Assembly (NCBI GenBank): GCA_037157565.1
Contig: JAZHRO010000014.1
Coordinates: 97,743,501-97,807,500, forward strand
From: Thalassia testudinum
Lineage: Eukaryota > Streptophyta > Magnoliopsida > Alismatales > Hydrocharitaceae
DNA: 64,000 nucleotides
Direction: 5' to 3'
Shown here: one piece after another, positions 20,143 through 32,482 of the stretch
Layout: every line of letters starts with the position of its first letter
How positions within the stretch are numbered: the first letter of the stretch is position 1
The notes under the pieces: model-generated
Database searches by the model: none
What the model was told of the DNA's origin: nothing
Seen by the model: the letters and a program-made list of their open reading frames with translations, nothing else
Position numbers and translations under genes: made by a program

Positions 20143-21662
20143 TGATGTAAACACATTTGTTGAGGGTAAAATGCCTATTCATGCATGTTCCAAGGCTTAG
20201 ATTTGCATTTCAAGTTATAAATATTGCATAGCATGCATCATTTTGCATTTAGAGTAGTTGCATATAATTTAGGTTAATTGCACCTTTTTTGTGGTTAGGA
20301 GAGAAGCATATTTATTTCAGAGCCTCGGATTGATGATCCAGCCATACGGATCTGATCGAGACGACGATCGGAGTCCAATGCTTCTGAAATCGCCTCGATC
20401 GGAGTCCCGTAGCACCATATGCAGTCCGAGGAAGATCAACGGCCAACGGACTAGGAGACATAATTCAGAGCTTCAAATGATAAATCCGATCACGTGGATG
20501 GATTTAGGTCAACGATCGCAGCCTAACGGCACGAAAATCAACTCAATCCGACCCCTGTAGCAGCCCCTACAACACGAAGAAGATGGACGGCCCAGACTGT
20601 GCCACGTGGCGCAGCCCAGGCCGCCAGCACATGCACGCAGCACCGCACGCGTGCAGAAGCATGGGTGCGTGAGCAGGCTCGTGGGCACGAGGGTGCGCAT
20701 GCACGCAGCGCCAGCGCATGGGCACGTGCTCGCACGGCAAGGTTGGAGCGGTGCCAGCACAGCATGAGGTGGACTACAGTGACGCATGAGCTGGACTTAC
20801 AGCGATGCTTACAGCTATCGGTAATTCATCGCATGCCAACAGAGCCAACTATGGGTGCCAGCGGGCATGAGCTGCCTACAGCGACGTTTCCAGCAACGGC
20901 CTGGATGTCACTAATGGTCCCATACCGATTTTTGCCTCTTCTCCACCACAATGAAAGGACCTATACCGCCCCTTCCAAGACATCTCTACCTACTCTACTC
21001 CCACCTACTCCCAAGCTCTAGCAAGCCTACCAACGCTCCATTAGAGCTTGTTCTCAAATTCCCAAGGTGCCTATTAGTGTAGCAAACCTCTGCCTCACCA
21101 AATACTCCTCCAACTTCCCATCTCCCTTCATAGGTCACCTTGGAGCTATAATCCCACCTCCATTCCGGTAGCAGATCACCTCCGTCTTCTCACCTCCATT
21201 CCGGAGCTACGTCGAAGCTTTCCTCAACCCAACGTCCTCCAGCATCTCACCTCCGTTGTCCCGCTCCTCACCTCCTTCGTTCGAGCTTCCGCCAAGTGTC
21301 GTCGTCTCACCGAACAGCCGATTCGGGAGATTTCCTCTCACCTCCCTCTCTTTTTACGCTTTTAAGTTCATTGTAATCGACATTGGATTGACATATATAT
21401 CATATTTGTTTCATCTTTATCTTGTGATACGCTTGCTTGATTTCCTTTATTTCAAAAGTACAAAAAAATATCAAAACCCTAAAATACCAAAAATAAACGA
21501 AACGAAGCATGATTTTCAATAAAGTAAGCGTCTCCTCCCTGTGTTCGACCTGGGACTCCCTTGGAGTTTCGGTATAAATTTTATTTGATCAACATGTTTT
21601 GCAACTACGACGATAGGTTACTTGTAACCTCGATTTCTAAACATGCAGAACACTCACGACCA
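20143..21662 (+). repeat. 3' LTR of element D (1520 bp)
   Basis: Collinear with 14238-15733, with numerous substitutions and small indels. It ends CACGACCA at 21662, followed by the CCATT target copy. Confidence 0.88.
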
Positions 21663-23305
21663 CCATTCATTGACATTACCAATATAAATTTGGCTGTCAT
21701 CCTTTGCCCTCCATTCTCCTTAAGCTCATTGCACCCAGCCGATGGTGTAAAACTCAATGCTTAACGAGAGGCAACCCGTCATTCTTTGAAAAACCCGAAA
21801 CCTTTTCTGACATTTCTACACTGAATTCATATTGCACTTTAGAGTTCATCCATTAGAACAGCCGACTCCACCTTAAGTGCACCTACCCAAGATTATAAAT
21901 CGTTCGCAACAGTCACTTCGACCCGTTCGCCCACCCAACAGCTGTCCTAATGCATGAACTAAGCTAAAATCGAACCCACCTAATTTACAATGGGGGCATT
22001 GCAAATCGTAGGCATGGAGGGGTATGAAAGTGCAAAATGTCTAAAAAACTCATATCAAGAAAAGGTTTCAACCCAAAAAAAAATCTTGAAAAAGAAAAAA
22101 ACTGAGGGGGGAGAGACAATTTTTGGGCTATATAAAATGAGAGGAGGAAAAGGGGAAAATGCCAAAAAAAATGGAGCACAAAATGAAAAAAAGTGGTCAT
22201 TAGTAAAAGATTAAGAGATTAACTAAAGTTCTAGACCCGATCACGAAAAGAGAAAAATAAAAGAAAAGTGCTAAGGAGACATAAAAAGAGATTAGCAGGA
22301 ATGCTGATCTTAGGCCTCTTGGGCTGGACTCTTAGGCATAAAAATTCACATATCCGCTAAGATCTAGATATTCCTCAAGAGGTTGGGGTAAAATGTTAAG
22401 TATTAGGTCTAAGGCTTAGGAAGTATTTAGCCTCGTTAACTGACCTTCGATTTGCAGGATTCGGTAACCTAAGCACCCCAATCCACACACAGTCTAGTTC
22501 AGTGCGCATAACTATCAAAATCACGCAAAAAGCGTTTCAATGTTCTGAAAAAAGTTACCTAGATTAGGAGCGGCCGATCAACACAAGTTGATTTGAACGA
22601 GTTTCTAGCACAAAGAGGCGTGAAATTCTCCTTGAAGATGCGTAACAACATATCATCTCCTCAGTGCTTATCTCTTAAGATATTTAAATATCCTACCGGG
22701 GGCATGTAAGCACTCTACTGGTTCAGATACCATGGGCGACATTATCACGAAATGTCGATTTCCAAGGTCTGGATTCGGCCACGGAACGCCATAGACAGGA
22801 TTATCTCGAAATCTCGAAAGCCAGGGTTCTAGGGGGTTGCCATGGGTGGTGCTATCACAAAGCATCGATTGCCAGGGACCCTTGAGGATTGATGATGGGG
22901 ACAAGGAATCCGATACAGACCATGTTGAGAAGCCAATCCAAAGCTAGAAATAAAAAAACAAGAGAGAAAACTCTCCAAACAAATAAATCTTCTATCTCTC
23001 TCTTACAAAAACGCACTACAAATTGTACCTAAGCTAAAAATGTCTCAAGCACAGGTGCCTTAACCATGGAATCCAACAACCCTAGGTTAGTTTCTATGGG
23101 GCTTAAAAACCTTTTCGGAAGACTGAGGCTAAAGAAGGTCAGGTTGGGATTTTGGTTGATACCTGAGTACCTCTAAGCCTATTGTCGGCATTCTAACCTA
23201 ACCACAAAAGAAAAAGAAAAGCACTTATCATAACTGGTGACAGACACTCAGGGTCCAGAACAGAAGTTAAAATCTTAAAATTTTGCTAAGGGACTACTAA
23301 AAGCT
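21663..23305 (+). other. End of pol and 3' non-coding region of element B
   Basis: The first 60-100 bases continue the end of pol. Then come the coding-end hairpin block (21764-21779, ACGAG-AGGCAA-CCCGT, one stem mismatch), CAATGGGGGCATTG (21988-22001) with AGGCATGGAGGGGTA (22010-22024), and the three-unit repeat at 22730-22882 (CCATGGG.., TATC.CGAA.). Collinear with A, F and H. Confidence 0.75.
22730..22882 (+). repeat. Three-unit tandem repeat in the 3' region (element B)
   Basis: Three diverged copies of the unit seen at 3061-3210, in the same order and place. Confidence 0.7.
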
Positions 23306-23318
23306 AGGCATGGGGGTA
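23306..23318 (+). other. Polypurine tract of element B
   Basis: AGGCATGGGGGTA immediately before the LTR start TGATGATAGCC. Confidence 0.8.
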
Positions 23319-24051
23319 TGATGATAGCCTCATCATGAGCCCTAACTAGTTCATTTTGACCTAAGAAAGAGAATAAGCGCTCCTACATAACCTAGAGAAG
23401 GGCTTAATTCAAGGAATAAGTTTTCTGAGAAGAAAACATGAAATAAAGGGTAAAACTGCAATTTTACCATTACAGTAGATAAACAGGGTTTCTCAGAGGC
23501 AAAACATAGGTCGAATGATCTGAATAAGATAAAAAGTGGGTTGGTTCAATCAGAAATGGGTTAATGTGCAGTCTAGGAATTAAATGACATTCTATAACCC
23601 TAAAACAGACCCGCTTAATTCAACAAGGTTCTAGTCAGTTTAAAAATCAACTAAATCCTCTAACATTCATGAAAAAATATCCCCTAGGATTTAGAACATT
23701 CAATTTGACCTTTGGAACCTATTTTGACCTAGATTAAGGTTCTAGCTCATTAATTGACCTAATTTGGGTTTTTGTGCAAAAAGTCTAATCAAACGTGGTC
23801 AAACCTAAAATCCAACTTCACCATTAGATTCCTTAGGTCTAAATTAGGTTTGTACCAAAATCTAGACTTAAGGGGAGGTCATCTTGACCTACTTTGCAAA
23901 ATAGTACATCCAAATTACATTTTGGCCCTAATCTTTTGAAAACCATTACACAAACCCCCCTAACTTATTCTCCACTCTTACAAATAGGTCCCCAACCATT
24001 AATGTGAAGAAATCCTTCTCCAACGAGGAATGGACGGGGCGTACTCCCTGA

Positions 24052-24167
24052 TTCCTCAGAGATCTCCCAGATTTGGAAGGAAGATTCTCTGAGGAATTCC
24101 CTTCCATCTGAGCTCAATTGCAATCTCTGATTTGCATCTAATCTCTCATGCGAACGCACGAGAGATT
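24052..24167 (+). repeat. U3 inverted repeats of the element B 3' LTR
   Basis: TTCCTCAGAGA (from 24052) pairs with TCTCTGAGGAA ending at 24096. AATCTCTCATGCG (24140-24152) pairs with CGCACGAGAGATT (24155-24167) with one mismatch. They lie about 85-200 bases upstream of the TATA box. Confidence 0.7.
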
Positions 24168-24251
24168 TGGATCTCCAACTACCTTCCTTCTCCAGCGTGG
24201 AGTCGGTGGTAGAAGGCTTGCCCTCCAAGCACCAGAAGCTCGGCCAGCAAC

Positions 24252-24258
24252 TATAAAA
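24252..24258 (+). promoter_or_regulatory. TATA box of the element B 3' LTR
   Basis: AACTATAAAAGGATCC after the U3 inverted repeats, at the position equivalent to the box of A and F. Confidence 0.65.
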
Positions 24259-26128
24259 GGATCCCCGGTCCTCTACGAATCCCTCAAGCTTGATTTGGCT
24301 GCAGACTCCCTCAGAATTCATCTCCTCTCTCTCCGTTCAAGTAGCCCGCAAGCTACAGTGATTCTTCCTCCACCCTCTCATCACTCTGCTGCCATACCAT
24401 CGGTAGGGTTCACTTCGTCTTGTTCTTCCGCATTGTGCCACACCAGCGCACGCCTTCCTGATCTCTTCCTCATCGCCGTTATCTCCTCCTCAGGGCCATC
24501 TTCTCCAACGATCGCACAAACGTGTTGTTCGTCTCCTCTGCCTCCCCTTCACTCCAAGTACCCCAGATAAGCTCCTCACCTTCTACTCTTTCTTTTCCCT
24601 CAATCTATTTCACAAAACACCCCTCGACAGCCACTGCCCATCCTCATCTTCCCCATCTCCAGCCAACCTCCGACGAGACTCACCCATTACTCCACACCTC
24701 CACACGTCTCGCCACCAACCTCAACACCTCTGCCATCGACCGCTGAACATTTTCCACCCACTCACAGATCGCCACATGCACTCCACGCTTCCACCGAACA
24801 CACCCACTCACACGGTCACAGTCCAACCTAGGCACGCACGCCTAGGCCGATCTGAGCCATGCCGACCCCTGCCTCACCTTCGTCGTGACACGGTGAAGGT
24901 TCTCCAGTGGTCTGATATAGCCGCAAGGCTCCTTCTGCGTCATGCAGGGTAGAGCTCCCATCCACCATTAACGAGCACACAAGCTTGCTTGTTCTCCAGC
25001 TTCAAGCCGCAGGCTTCAGAATTCAGGACCCCAGGCTGCGTGGATTGAGGGTGAGAGTGAGTCCAACATGAGAGCAAGTGTCGCGAGACCTGCTGCTGCG
25101 TCGATTGTGTGAAGACACTCTCCTACAAGTGTCAGCAGAAGTGGGTTGGACTTTTAGTCCCACCTCGGTAAGTCATGAGTTCTCTGAGTGGTTTAAGTTG
25201 ATTTTGTGTTCTTCCCTATTTGCCTTGAAATCACTGGGGTGAGGTCCCTCGCCTCACCTATCACGCCTCGTCCGTGACATTTCGCCCGTGGACCTAGCAC
25301 CCAGATCCGACTAACCCCTCCGTGCACTCCTCACGCACCACACCCACGCCAGTGCACCTGGACCTGGGCACGTGACCGACCCAATAACCCATCTCTAGGA
25401 GAGCATACCGAAGAGAGATACATAGAGAGGGAGAGACGCGCGGGGAGGGTAGGGGAATAGGTTTTGCTGTATGGTGATTGTGCAGGAAGAGGAAGCTAAG
25501 GGAGGAAGAAGCGCAGCAAGAGAAGGAAGCAGGACTTAGCTGCAGCAAGAGAAGGAGAAGAAGAGAGACGCACTATAGTAGAGGAGTGACAGACCAAGAG
25601 AAAGAAGAAGAGAGAGATCAAGGGCAGACAAAGCAGAGAAGCAAGAGCTACCAATCAAAGGAAGAGGAGGAAGGAAACTGAAGAAGAAAAGAAGAAAGTC
25701 CAGGACTCAGCTGCAGGAAGAGAATCGAGAAGAGAGAAAGCAAAGGAATGAAAAAGAAGAGGAGCAGGAGAGACAAAGGAAGAAAAAGAAAGGGAGAACA
25801 AGAAGCCATAGCTGCAGAGCAAAGTAAAGACAGAAGAGAAGACACTGAAGGCCAATTATAGTCTGAAATTTTAAGACGTCTGATACAATATCAGGCGTCC
25901 AATTCTTTTTTAGCATTTTCTCCATAACATTATCCTGTCATTTTTGTTGAACTAGTTATTGCTTCTTATTAAAAGTTATGTTCTCAAGTTTTGGAATACC
26001 CAAATTACTCCCTGTGTTCGACCTCGGATACTTTGATTTTCGAGTTATAAATTTTTATTTGTTTTCACGAAGAGTTAATCTATATTACAACGAGATATCT
26101 ATTAAAACACGATCTAGTCACGTAAACA

Positions 26129-27144
26129 CCTACCCTTCTTCACCTGGGAAAAACCAAGACCAAGGGGCACTAGTAGCCGTTGGCCATGGTAGAGACTTGA
26201 GAGTGAAGCTTGGAAGGTGGAGGAGAATAGTGAGAATGGAGGAGGGGCGCCTATGGGGTTTTCTCTTTTATAGAGAGGACTCCTAGGTGTGGTGTTCCTA
26301 AGGCTAAGTGTAGAGCATAGGTTTAGGGCACAACTTATGGTAGTGGAATATTCTAGCATAGTGCACAACTTAAGGTGGAGGTGCAAGTCAAAGGGTGGTC
26401 AAGAGGTGGTGATAAGGTTAAGTTGGCGTGGGATAAGGGTCATTAGGCTAGGTGGTTTGGCTAGTGGTTAAGGTGGCATGGGGTAATAAGTAGGGTTAGG
26501 CTTGGTAGCGGTGCTTAGGGTGGTGTTGGGCTTGTTGTGGTGAGTGTTGGTGGGCCTAGGTGACCTATGAGCAAAAATAAAAGATATTAAAACATAAAAT
26601 GATATCCTATAGCCCACATTCTAGTGTGACTAAGTAAATAGAACTTGTAATAATGTGCATGTGTAGCATATGTGCCCAATTGCATGCAAGGTGATTGTGT
26701 GCACATGAATTTTGAGTGATTTTGATGTGTGTGCATGAGTGAGTGTGATTTTAAATAGGTGTGCATGGGTCTGTTGGGTGGACGTAGAGGCTAACTTTGC
26801 ATGGGCTTTCATGGCCCTGTCTTGACGGGGCCATGCTTGTCCTGATTCTGCATGAGTCTGTCTCCTTCTTCCTTTCCTTCAATTTCTGGCTTCTCCTCTC
26901 TATCATCTGAATGCAAGAATGGCTCCTCTACATCTCTTGAGTCCAAATGTAGCTCTCTATCATGGTCCTATACATGTGAAATTACAATATTATTAGTAGG
27001 GCCATGAAATAAAGGAATTAGGTCAAGAACATACATGTGATAATGATGCATGGAATGCATCGAATGGATGCTCTATTTACACAATGTAGGCTAGGTTATT
27101 AGCTTAATTTAGTTAATTTAGGTCCTATGATTGCTATGCAATCA
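26129..27144 (-). repeat. Older minus-strand LTR, cut on its left by element B
   Basis: On the minus strand it starts TGATTGCATAGCAATCATAGG at 27144. A minus-strand TATA (plus TTTTATA 26266-26272) comes late in the sequence, as expected for U3 then R. About 550 bases (26600-27144) are recognisably related to 29640-30196, in the same orientation. The left edge is the B insertion point, so the rest of this LTR lies outside the window. It could belong to the chromovirus fragment beside it or be an independent insertion. Confidence 0.5.
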
Positions 27145-28059
27145 GACACATACTTATGTAGGTTGGAGATGTGGAAGATGTCATGAATGATGGCTGGCTG
27201 AGGTGGTAGGGCAAGCTTGTATGCAACGAGTTTGACCAGCTCCAGTATCTCGAACGTGCCCACAAATCTTGGCGCTAGCTTACCTTTCACCCTAAACCTC
27301 TTTATTCCTTTTAACGATGAAACTCTGAGGAAAACAAAATTGCAAACTTTGAACTATACATCTCTCCGTCGATGATCCACATAACTCTTCTGCCGACTCT
27401 ATGCGATAATGCGTTTCTTTCGAATCTACTCGACAACTTCCTTGCTCAGGCCTATTAATCTAGCGTCAACCACCCACTTCACATCAACCTTATCCCATGA
27501 GAGAGGAGACATGCACTTCCCGTCGTATAAAGCCTCGTACAAGGCCATATCAATACTAGCATAATAGCTACTGTTGTTCGTGAACTCTACTAGGGCTAGG
27601 TGATCCTCCTAAGAGCCTTTCCACTTGAGTATGCATGACCTCAACAAGTCCTCCAAAGTCTAAATCATCCTCTCTAACTACCCATCTCTCTAGGGGTGAT
27701 ACGACGTGCTCAGATTAAGCTATGTCCCTAAAGTTGGTTGGAAACTTCCCCAGAACTATAACGTAAAATGATCATCTCTATCTAGGACAATCTCCTTGGG
27801 TACGTCTTATAGTCACACTATCTCCTATATATACAACTCTGCTAGTTACGAGGGGTTGTAATTCACTTTAATAAGCAATAAATGAGCTAACTTTTTCGAT
27901 CGATCAACGACCATCCAAATCGCACCATGCTCACTCTGGGTCAATAATAATCTGCTAACAAATCCATGGAGATTTCCTCCCACTTCAATTCTAGAATCAA
28001 AAGGGGTTGTAATTGACCATTGGGTCTCTGATGCCCCACCTTCACCTGTTGCATATCAT
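27145..28059 (-). pseudogene. Chromovirus (Tekay/Del-like) integrase fragment
   Basis: On the minus strand: QQVKVGHQRPNGQLQPL near 28030, a degraded core (MDL near 27965 and a divergent VDR near 27900), RQKSYVDHRRRD near 27370, then VKGKLAPRFVGTFEILELV, VAYKLALPP and IIHDIFHISNLHKYV (27160-27290). This matches the integrase core and C-terminal region of chromoviruses and is clearly unlike the Athila integrases here. Frameshifts and stops throughout. The fragment is truncated at both ends; the usual chromodomain is not visible. Confidence 0.7.
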
Positions 28060-29639
28060 TGATTGTGCAGCAATCATAGGTCATAATCAACTTAAACAAT
28101 GTTAGATTCCTAGTTAATCTATAAATATTGCATGGATATCATCCATATATTGCATCTTATCCTTCTATATTGTTGTACATAAAATAATGCCATGTTACCT
28201 TGCTATTTGATGCTTTATTATTGATTGTAGGCAATAAGGAGATCAAGAGATGAACCTAACCTGGATGCAGAATAACTGGAGATAGGAAGATAGTAGACTA
28301 TTTGACAAGATGAGTAAAAAGGATAAAAATGAGAACTAAAGACTGATGAGAGAGAGAGCGAGAGAAAGAAAGGAGCTTGCATAAAATGATAAAGAAGAAG
28401 AAACTGTAGACCTTCCCTATCCCTATCCATAAAACCCTAGGATAGCCCTATTCCTATTTTAGAACCCTGAACCACCCTCACCTTAGGACAACCCAACCTT
28501 AGGCCTAAAACCATGGATAGTACTATCCATTTTCCTATCCCCATTATCCACAAAACCTATCCACCTATTCCTATCCCTATTCCACCAACCTTTGGCCAAT
28601 TCCTATGATAGACCCCTAATTAGACTAAGGGCAACCACAATGACTCTTATTCAGTCAATTAGGCTAGCCATTGGCTAATTGGGCTCACCCACAACATATT
28701 AGGCTAAGCCACTCCTAACTAGGCTTACACAAACCCAATTAGACTCAAACCCACCTAATTAGACTCGAACCTAACCCAACCTAGGCTGACCCAACCCATT
28801 GGAACCTAAACCCACAACTTACATCTACAAAACACACACCCACCCTCTTACACCCTTTCAACGCTAACCTAGTCCTCCTCCACCAATGTTGGCGATGCCA
28901 ACAACCCCTCCCACCTCCAAAACTTGCAACAACTTTATCCCCCCACAAAATAAAAACCCTAAGCATCCACATAATTCTACCCTCTCTTCTTCTTCTTGTC
29001 GCCACCCCTCCTTCCTCCTCCACCTCAAGGCCATCCACCCCCCTTGGTGGTCAACCACCACCACCTCACCTCCCCACCACTCCAATGCTGGTGTCGACTT
29101 CCTCTCCAAAGCACCAACACTGCCGTCCTACACTTTTTCCTCAAGATCTCTTCTTCTTTTCTTTAATTTTTTGTTCAAGTTTTTCTTTTTCTTTAGGCAC
29201 ACCTAGGCCTCTCCCTTGCCTTGGGTGTGCCCCTCTCCCCTCTGTGGCGTGTAGATGACCCTCGTGGCTAGGTTTAGCCACCGCTACCCACCAGAGCCGA
29301 CGACCCCTGAGGCATTACCTGTGAGGTGACCTTCTTGTAGTGTAGATTTAATTTATTGTAATGCAAGAATTCCTCTACATTTATTTTTGTGCAACATTGT
29401 TATGTTTGTGATGCGAATCAAAGGATGATTTTGATCATGTTATTATTTGTGCTTGGTTGTTGAAGTCAATTTCACTATTGCCATCTTCTTTGCGAATTTC
29501 TCGCTTCCACTACCACACCATCACATGCCATGTAAGAGTTGCTAGGGAGAGGAACTAAGAGCATGGATTTACGCATTTATGAAAACACGTCATTGTAGAT
29601 TGTTTTGCCCTTAAGCTTTCTAACTATGTGGACTATAGT
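28060..29639. other. Unclassified AT-rich sequence
   Basis: It begins with TGATTGTGCAGCAATCATAGG, a plus-oriented copy of the LTR terminus found inverted at 27144 and 30196. 28612-28790 is a degenerate array of AATTAGGCT/AATTAGACT motifs separated by CCCA-rich text. 28860-29210 has a low-complexity Pro/Ser/Thr frame that I do not accept as a gene. I see no transposase, reverse transcriptase or host coding sequence. Confidence 0.4.
28612..28790 (+). repeat. Degenerate AATTAGGCT-type short repeat
   Basis: Seven or eight imperfect copies of AATTAGGCT or AATTAGACT spaced 15-35 bases apart. Confidence 0.45.
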
Positions 29640-30196
29640 GTGAAAATGTAGTGGGTCTAAAGTAAATGAATTAAATACCAATACATATAGTTACTACTAG
29701 GTGCACATATGTGTAAATAAAAATAGGCACACATGTAAATAATTGTAATAAAAAAAATGTGCACAAGTATCATACGTGTGTAAAAATGTATATGAGATTA
29801 TGAGTACATACAATTCACAATTAATGTGTGTGCACAATTGTGTGAGTAGGGTGTGTGTGTGTTCATGTGTTTGTGAAGGTGGGTTAATTAGGTGTGGGTA
29901 GGTTGGCATAAGCTTGCATGGGTTTGCTGCTTTACTTCTCTTGCCGGTTGCTTTGCTCCCATCCTATTGATATGGTTCTCCTCTCTCCTTAAGCTCTAAT
30001 TTTGCTCCCTGATTATGATCCTACATGTATAAATTGATGGTACTACTCAAAGGACCATAATATGACAGAATTAGAATAAGGATGCACAAATGCAAGTATA
30101 AGTGTAATGCATGCAATGTATGCTCTATTTACGAGATGTGAACTAGGTTATTAGCTTAATTTAGTCAAATTATGACCTATGATTGCTATACAATCA
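29640..30196 (-). repeat. 3' LTR of element G (left border uncertain)
   Basis: On the minus strand it starts TGATTGTATAGCAATCATAGG at 30196, directly after the PPT. It is related to 26600-27144. The 29640 edge is only where visible similarity fades; the LTR may extend further left. Confidence 0.5.
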
Positions 30197-30210
30197 TAAC
30201 CCCCATGCCT
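30197..30210 (-). other. Polypurine tract of element G
   Basis: Minus strand AGGCATGGGGGTTA before TGATTG. One base longer than the tracts of A, B and D. Confidence 0.7.
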
Positions 30211-30645
30211 AAATCTTGCTAGTCCCTAGCAATTACATGAATGATTGACTAAGACCTAATTTCTCTTTTAAAAAAAAGTAATATATTGATTCAAGAATTG
30301 AACTTCAAGATATTTAGTTGTCACTAGCCCTGAAACGAATACTTAGGATTCATCTTCAGAGACTAAATAGTACCTTGGTGCCTACCAAAATGAAGATCCC
30401 CAATTCCTTGCCTTATTTATATACATACATACATTTTTTTTTTTTTTTTCAAAATATAATTTTTTTTGTTTTTCATTTAGGGTTTTGGGGTAACTTTCTT
30501 CGACCACCCAATCCACCTAAGATTCAAAAGACTCGAAAGTACTAAGCATCAATTTTTGAAAGTATGACTCTTTGGAAGGTTGTTGTAATGGATTTCAAAA
30601 AAGCCCTAAACTCCAATTGGCCTTATTATTAAAAGAAAATGATGC

Positions 30646-30650
30646 CCTTG
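30646..30650. other. Left target-site duplication of element F (CCTTG)
   Basis: Perfect match to 40451-40455. Five bases is the usual size for Ty3/gypsy integrase. Confidence 0.9.
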
Positions 30651-32394
30651 TGTTCAAGGACGTTTCGTGCGGATTTAAAGCGTATTATGTTGTAGTAGAA
30701 CCGACAAAACGTTTAAACAAATAATTTTATTACTCGAACAACTAGAGTATCCGAGGTCGAACACAGGGAGCAAATGGAACTTACCACTAAATCAAAATGT
30801 AATTGAACACTCTAATTTACTCAAAATGTCAATTCAGGTATGAATGTATGCGATTAAAAGGAGTTAGGGCAAAAAATATGAAATTGGACGTCTGATCTTG
30901 TGATCAGACGTCTTAAAAGCATTTCTCCTTTTTTTCTTCTTCTTCTGCTGCAGTCTTTGCTCTTTCTTTTCTTCTTCTGATCTCTGCAAAGTTCTTCACT
31001 TGGCTTCTCTGTGCCTTCGCTTCTGGCTTGCTCTTTCCTTTCTTCCCCTGCGAAGGCTTCTTTCTTGCTTCTTCTTCTCTGCCTTGTTTCTTCTTCTTCT
31101 ATTCTTCTCTGCCGTTCCTTCTTCTTTCTTTCTTTTCCTTCTCGCGGCCAAGTCCTTCTCCTCCTGCGTTCATCCTGCCTGCACAGGAGCAAAACCTAAC
31201 CCTTCTCCCTCTACCCGCGCATCTCTCTCTCTCAAGCAATTCACTCAAACCGCTCTCCCAGAGCCACAGTCTCAATCGGGTCGGATCGTACCCGGGACCA
31301 GGCGCACCTGCAGGTGTGTGATGCGCGAGGAGTGCGTAGGTCTAGGTCGGGTCGGATCCGCCAGGTCCGCGTGGTGAAGCCGCGGACGAGGCGGGTGGGG
31401 TCAGTGAGGGACCTCACCCCTGTGCTTTCGAGGCAGTAAACGTATATCACAAAAAACCTTTATACCATACCTGTGCCTTGAGATTCCACGATGTGGGACT
31501 AAACGTTCCGCCCTTCCTTTGCGTGCGCCCGCAGACTCTCGTGTGCAATTGCCCACGCTGAAGGCCCTGCTGCTGATCCTTGCTGAACTCAGTCACCTCG
31601 CAACTCTTGCGAGAGTCTGCTGCACCTGCCGCCTGGGAAGCCTGACGCCTGCTGCTGCTCCAAGCTTCCTGCTGCTTCGACTGTTAATGGCGGCCGGAGC
31701 GTTCACCTGAACTTCCACAGAACGGCCTATTGGCCCAATTAGAATAGCTGAAAACCTTCGCCGTAGCACGGCGAAGGCGGTGGGTGATGCTGCAGGTTGC
31801 CGGTCGGCCTAGGCGTGCCCGCCTAGGTCAACCTGTGGCCGGAGATGGTGGGTTGTTCGGGGGGTGGTTATGGAGGTCTGGAGTGGCAGTTGTGGGGTGG
31901 AGCGAGTTCCTGGTGGTGAGGCGGAGCTCACAAGGTGGTTGGCGAGCCATGTGGAGTGGCGGAGTGGTGTGGGCGGCTCGCCGGAGTTCGGTCGGTGATG
32001 TGGAAGATGAGGGTGGTCAGCGTCGGTCGAGGGGTAATCAGATGAGATAACAGGGGGAAAAGAGAGAGGATAGGATGGAGAGGAGTTCTAACCTAATTGT
32101 AAGGACGAAAGGGGACAGAAGGCGGACAGCAGTACTTGCTGTCGCCGGAGAAGATGACGCCCAATGGGGGAGAACGGCGGCGACGACGGGGCTGAGGCGG
32201 CGTGCGCTGGTACTGCGCGACGCGGAGGGAGGTCAGGAAGCTAACTCTGCCACTGGTTTTGTGGCAGAGCGAAGAGGGAGGGGAGGGGGGCTCGCCGGAG
32301 CTAGCTGGGGTATTTGGCCGAGCAGGAAGAGAGGAATTGAAGGGGGAAACTCGGCCAAATCAAGCTCAAGATGAGTGGCCGGGTCCGAGGGGTG

Positions 32395-32401
32395 TTTTAT
32401 A
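32395..32401 (-). promoter_or_regulatory. TATA box of the element F 3' LTR
   Basis: Minus strand CCTATAAAACACCCC. The equivalent box in the 5' LTR, at 39506-39512, would drive transcription of the element. Confidence 0.65.
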
Positions 32402-32482
32402 GGTGCTGGACTTGGTGTGCAGGGCGTGAAGGGCACGTAATTGCCTGAGGTTGGTCGCCGGAGATGGAAAGGAGTTAGGATA

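Larger units (their letters stand above)
14238..21662 (+). mobile_element. Element D: non-autonomous LTR retrotransposon inside B
   Basis: 7425 bp with LTRs of 1496 and 1520 bp, a tRNA-Asp type PBS, a decayed reading frame and a PPT, but no pol domain. The LTRs carry many differences, so the insertion is much older than F. Its 3' region (18838-20130) matches that of G rather than that of A/B/F/H: a shared GATAAGT...TTATCAACCCACCCTC block and a shared duplicated motif. Confidence 0.88.
6346..26128 (+). mobile_element. Element B: decayed autonomous Athila-lineage retrotransposon, hosting A and D
   Basis: Order: remaining part of the 5' LTR, PBS, leader, gag, protease, RT, RNase H, integrase, 3' region, PPT, 3' LTR. 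This gag-PR-RT-RH-INT order is that of Ty3/gypsy, and the protein motifs are Athila-type. D interrupts the end of pol, and A interrupts the 5' LTR. Many stops and at least two frame changes make it non-coding now. The 3' LTR ends at 26128 inside another LTR, with CCTAC as the expected right target duplication. Confidence 0.9.
23319..26128 (+). repeat. 3' LTR of element B (2810 bp)
   Basis: Starts TGATGATAGCCTCATCATG, ends CACGTAAACA. It contains U3 inverted repeats (24052-24167), TATAAAA at 24252-24258, a purine-rich stretch (about 25475-25850), a GACGTCTGATA...TATCAGGCGTC hairpin near 25875, and CTCCCTGTGTTCGACCTCGG at 26008-26027. The sequence is uninterrupted at the site where A entered the 5' copy. 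Confidence 0.88.

Noticed and set aside
28886..29206. 106-codon Pro/Thr/Ser frame
   Set aside because: Low complexity, no recognisable domain, and mirrored by an equally long antisense frame.
28060..30196. A 2.1-kb DNA transposon with inverted ends TGATTG...CAATCA
   Set aside because: No matching target duplication outside the ends. The right end abuts a polypurine tract, so an LTR end explains it better.
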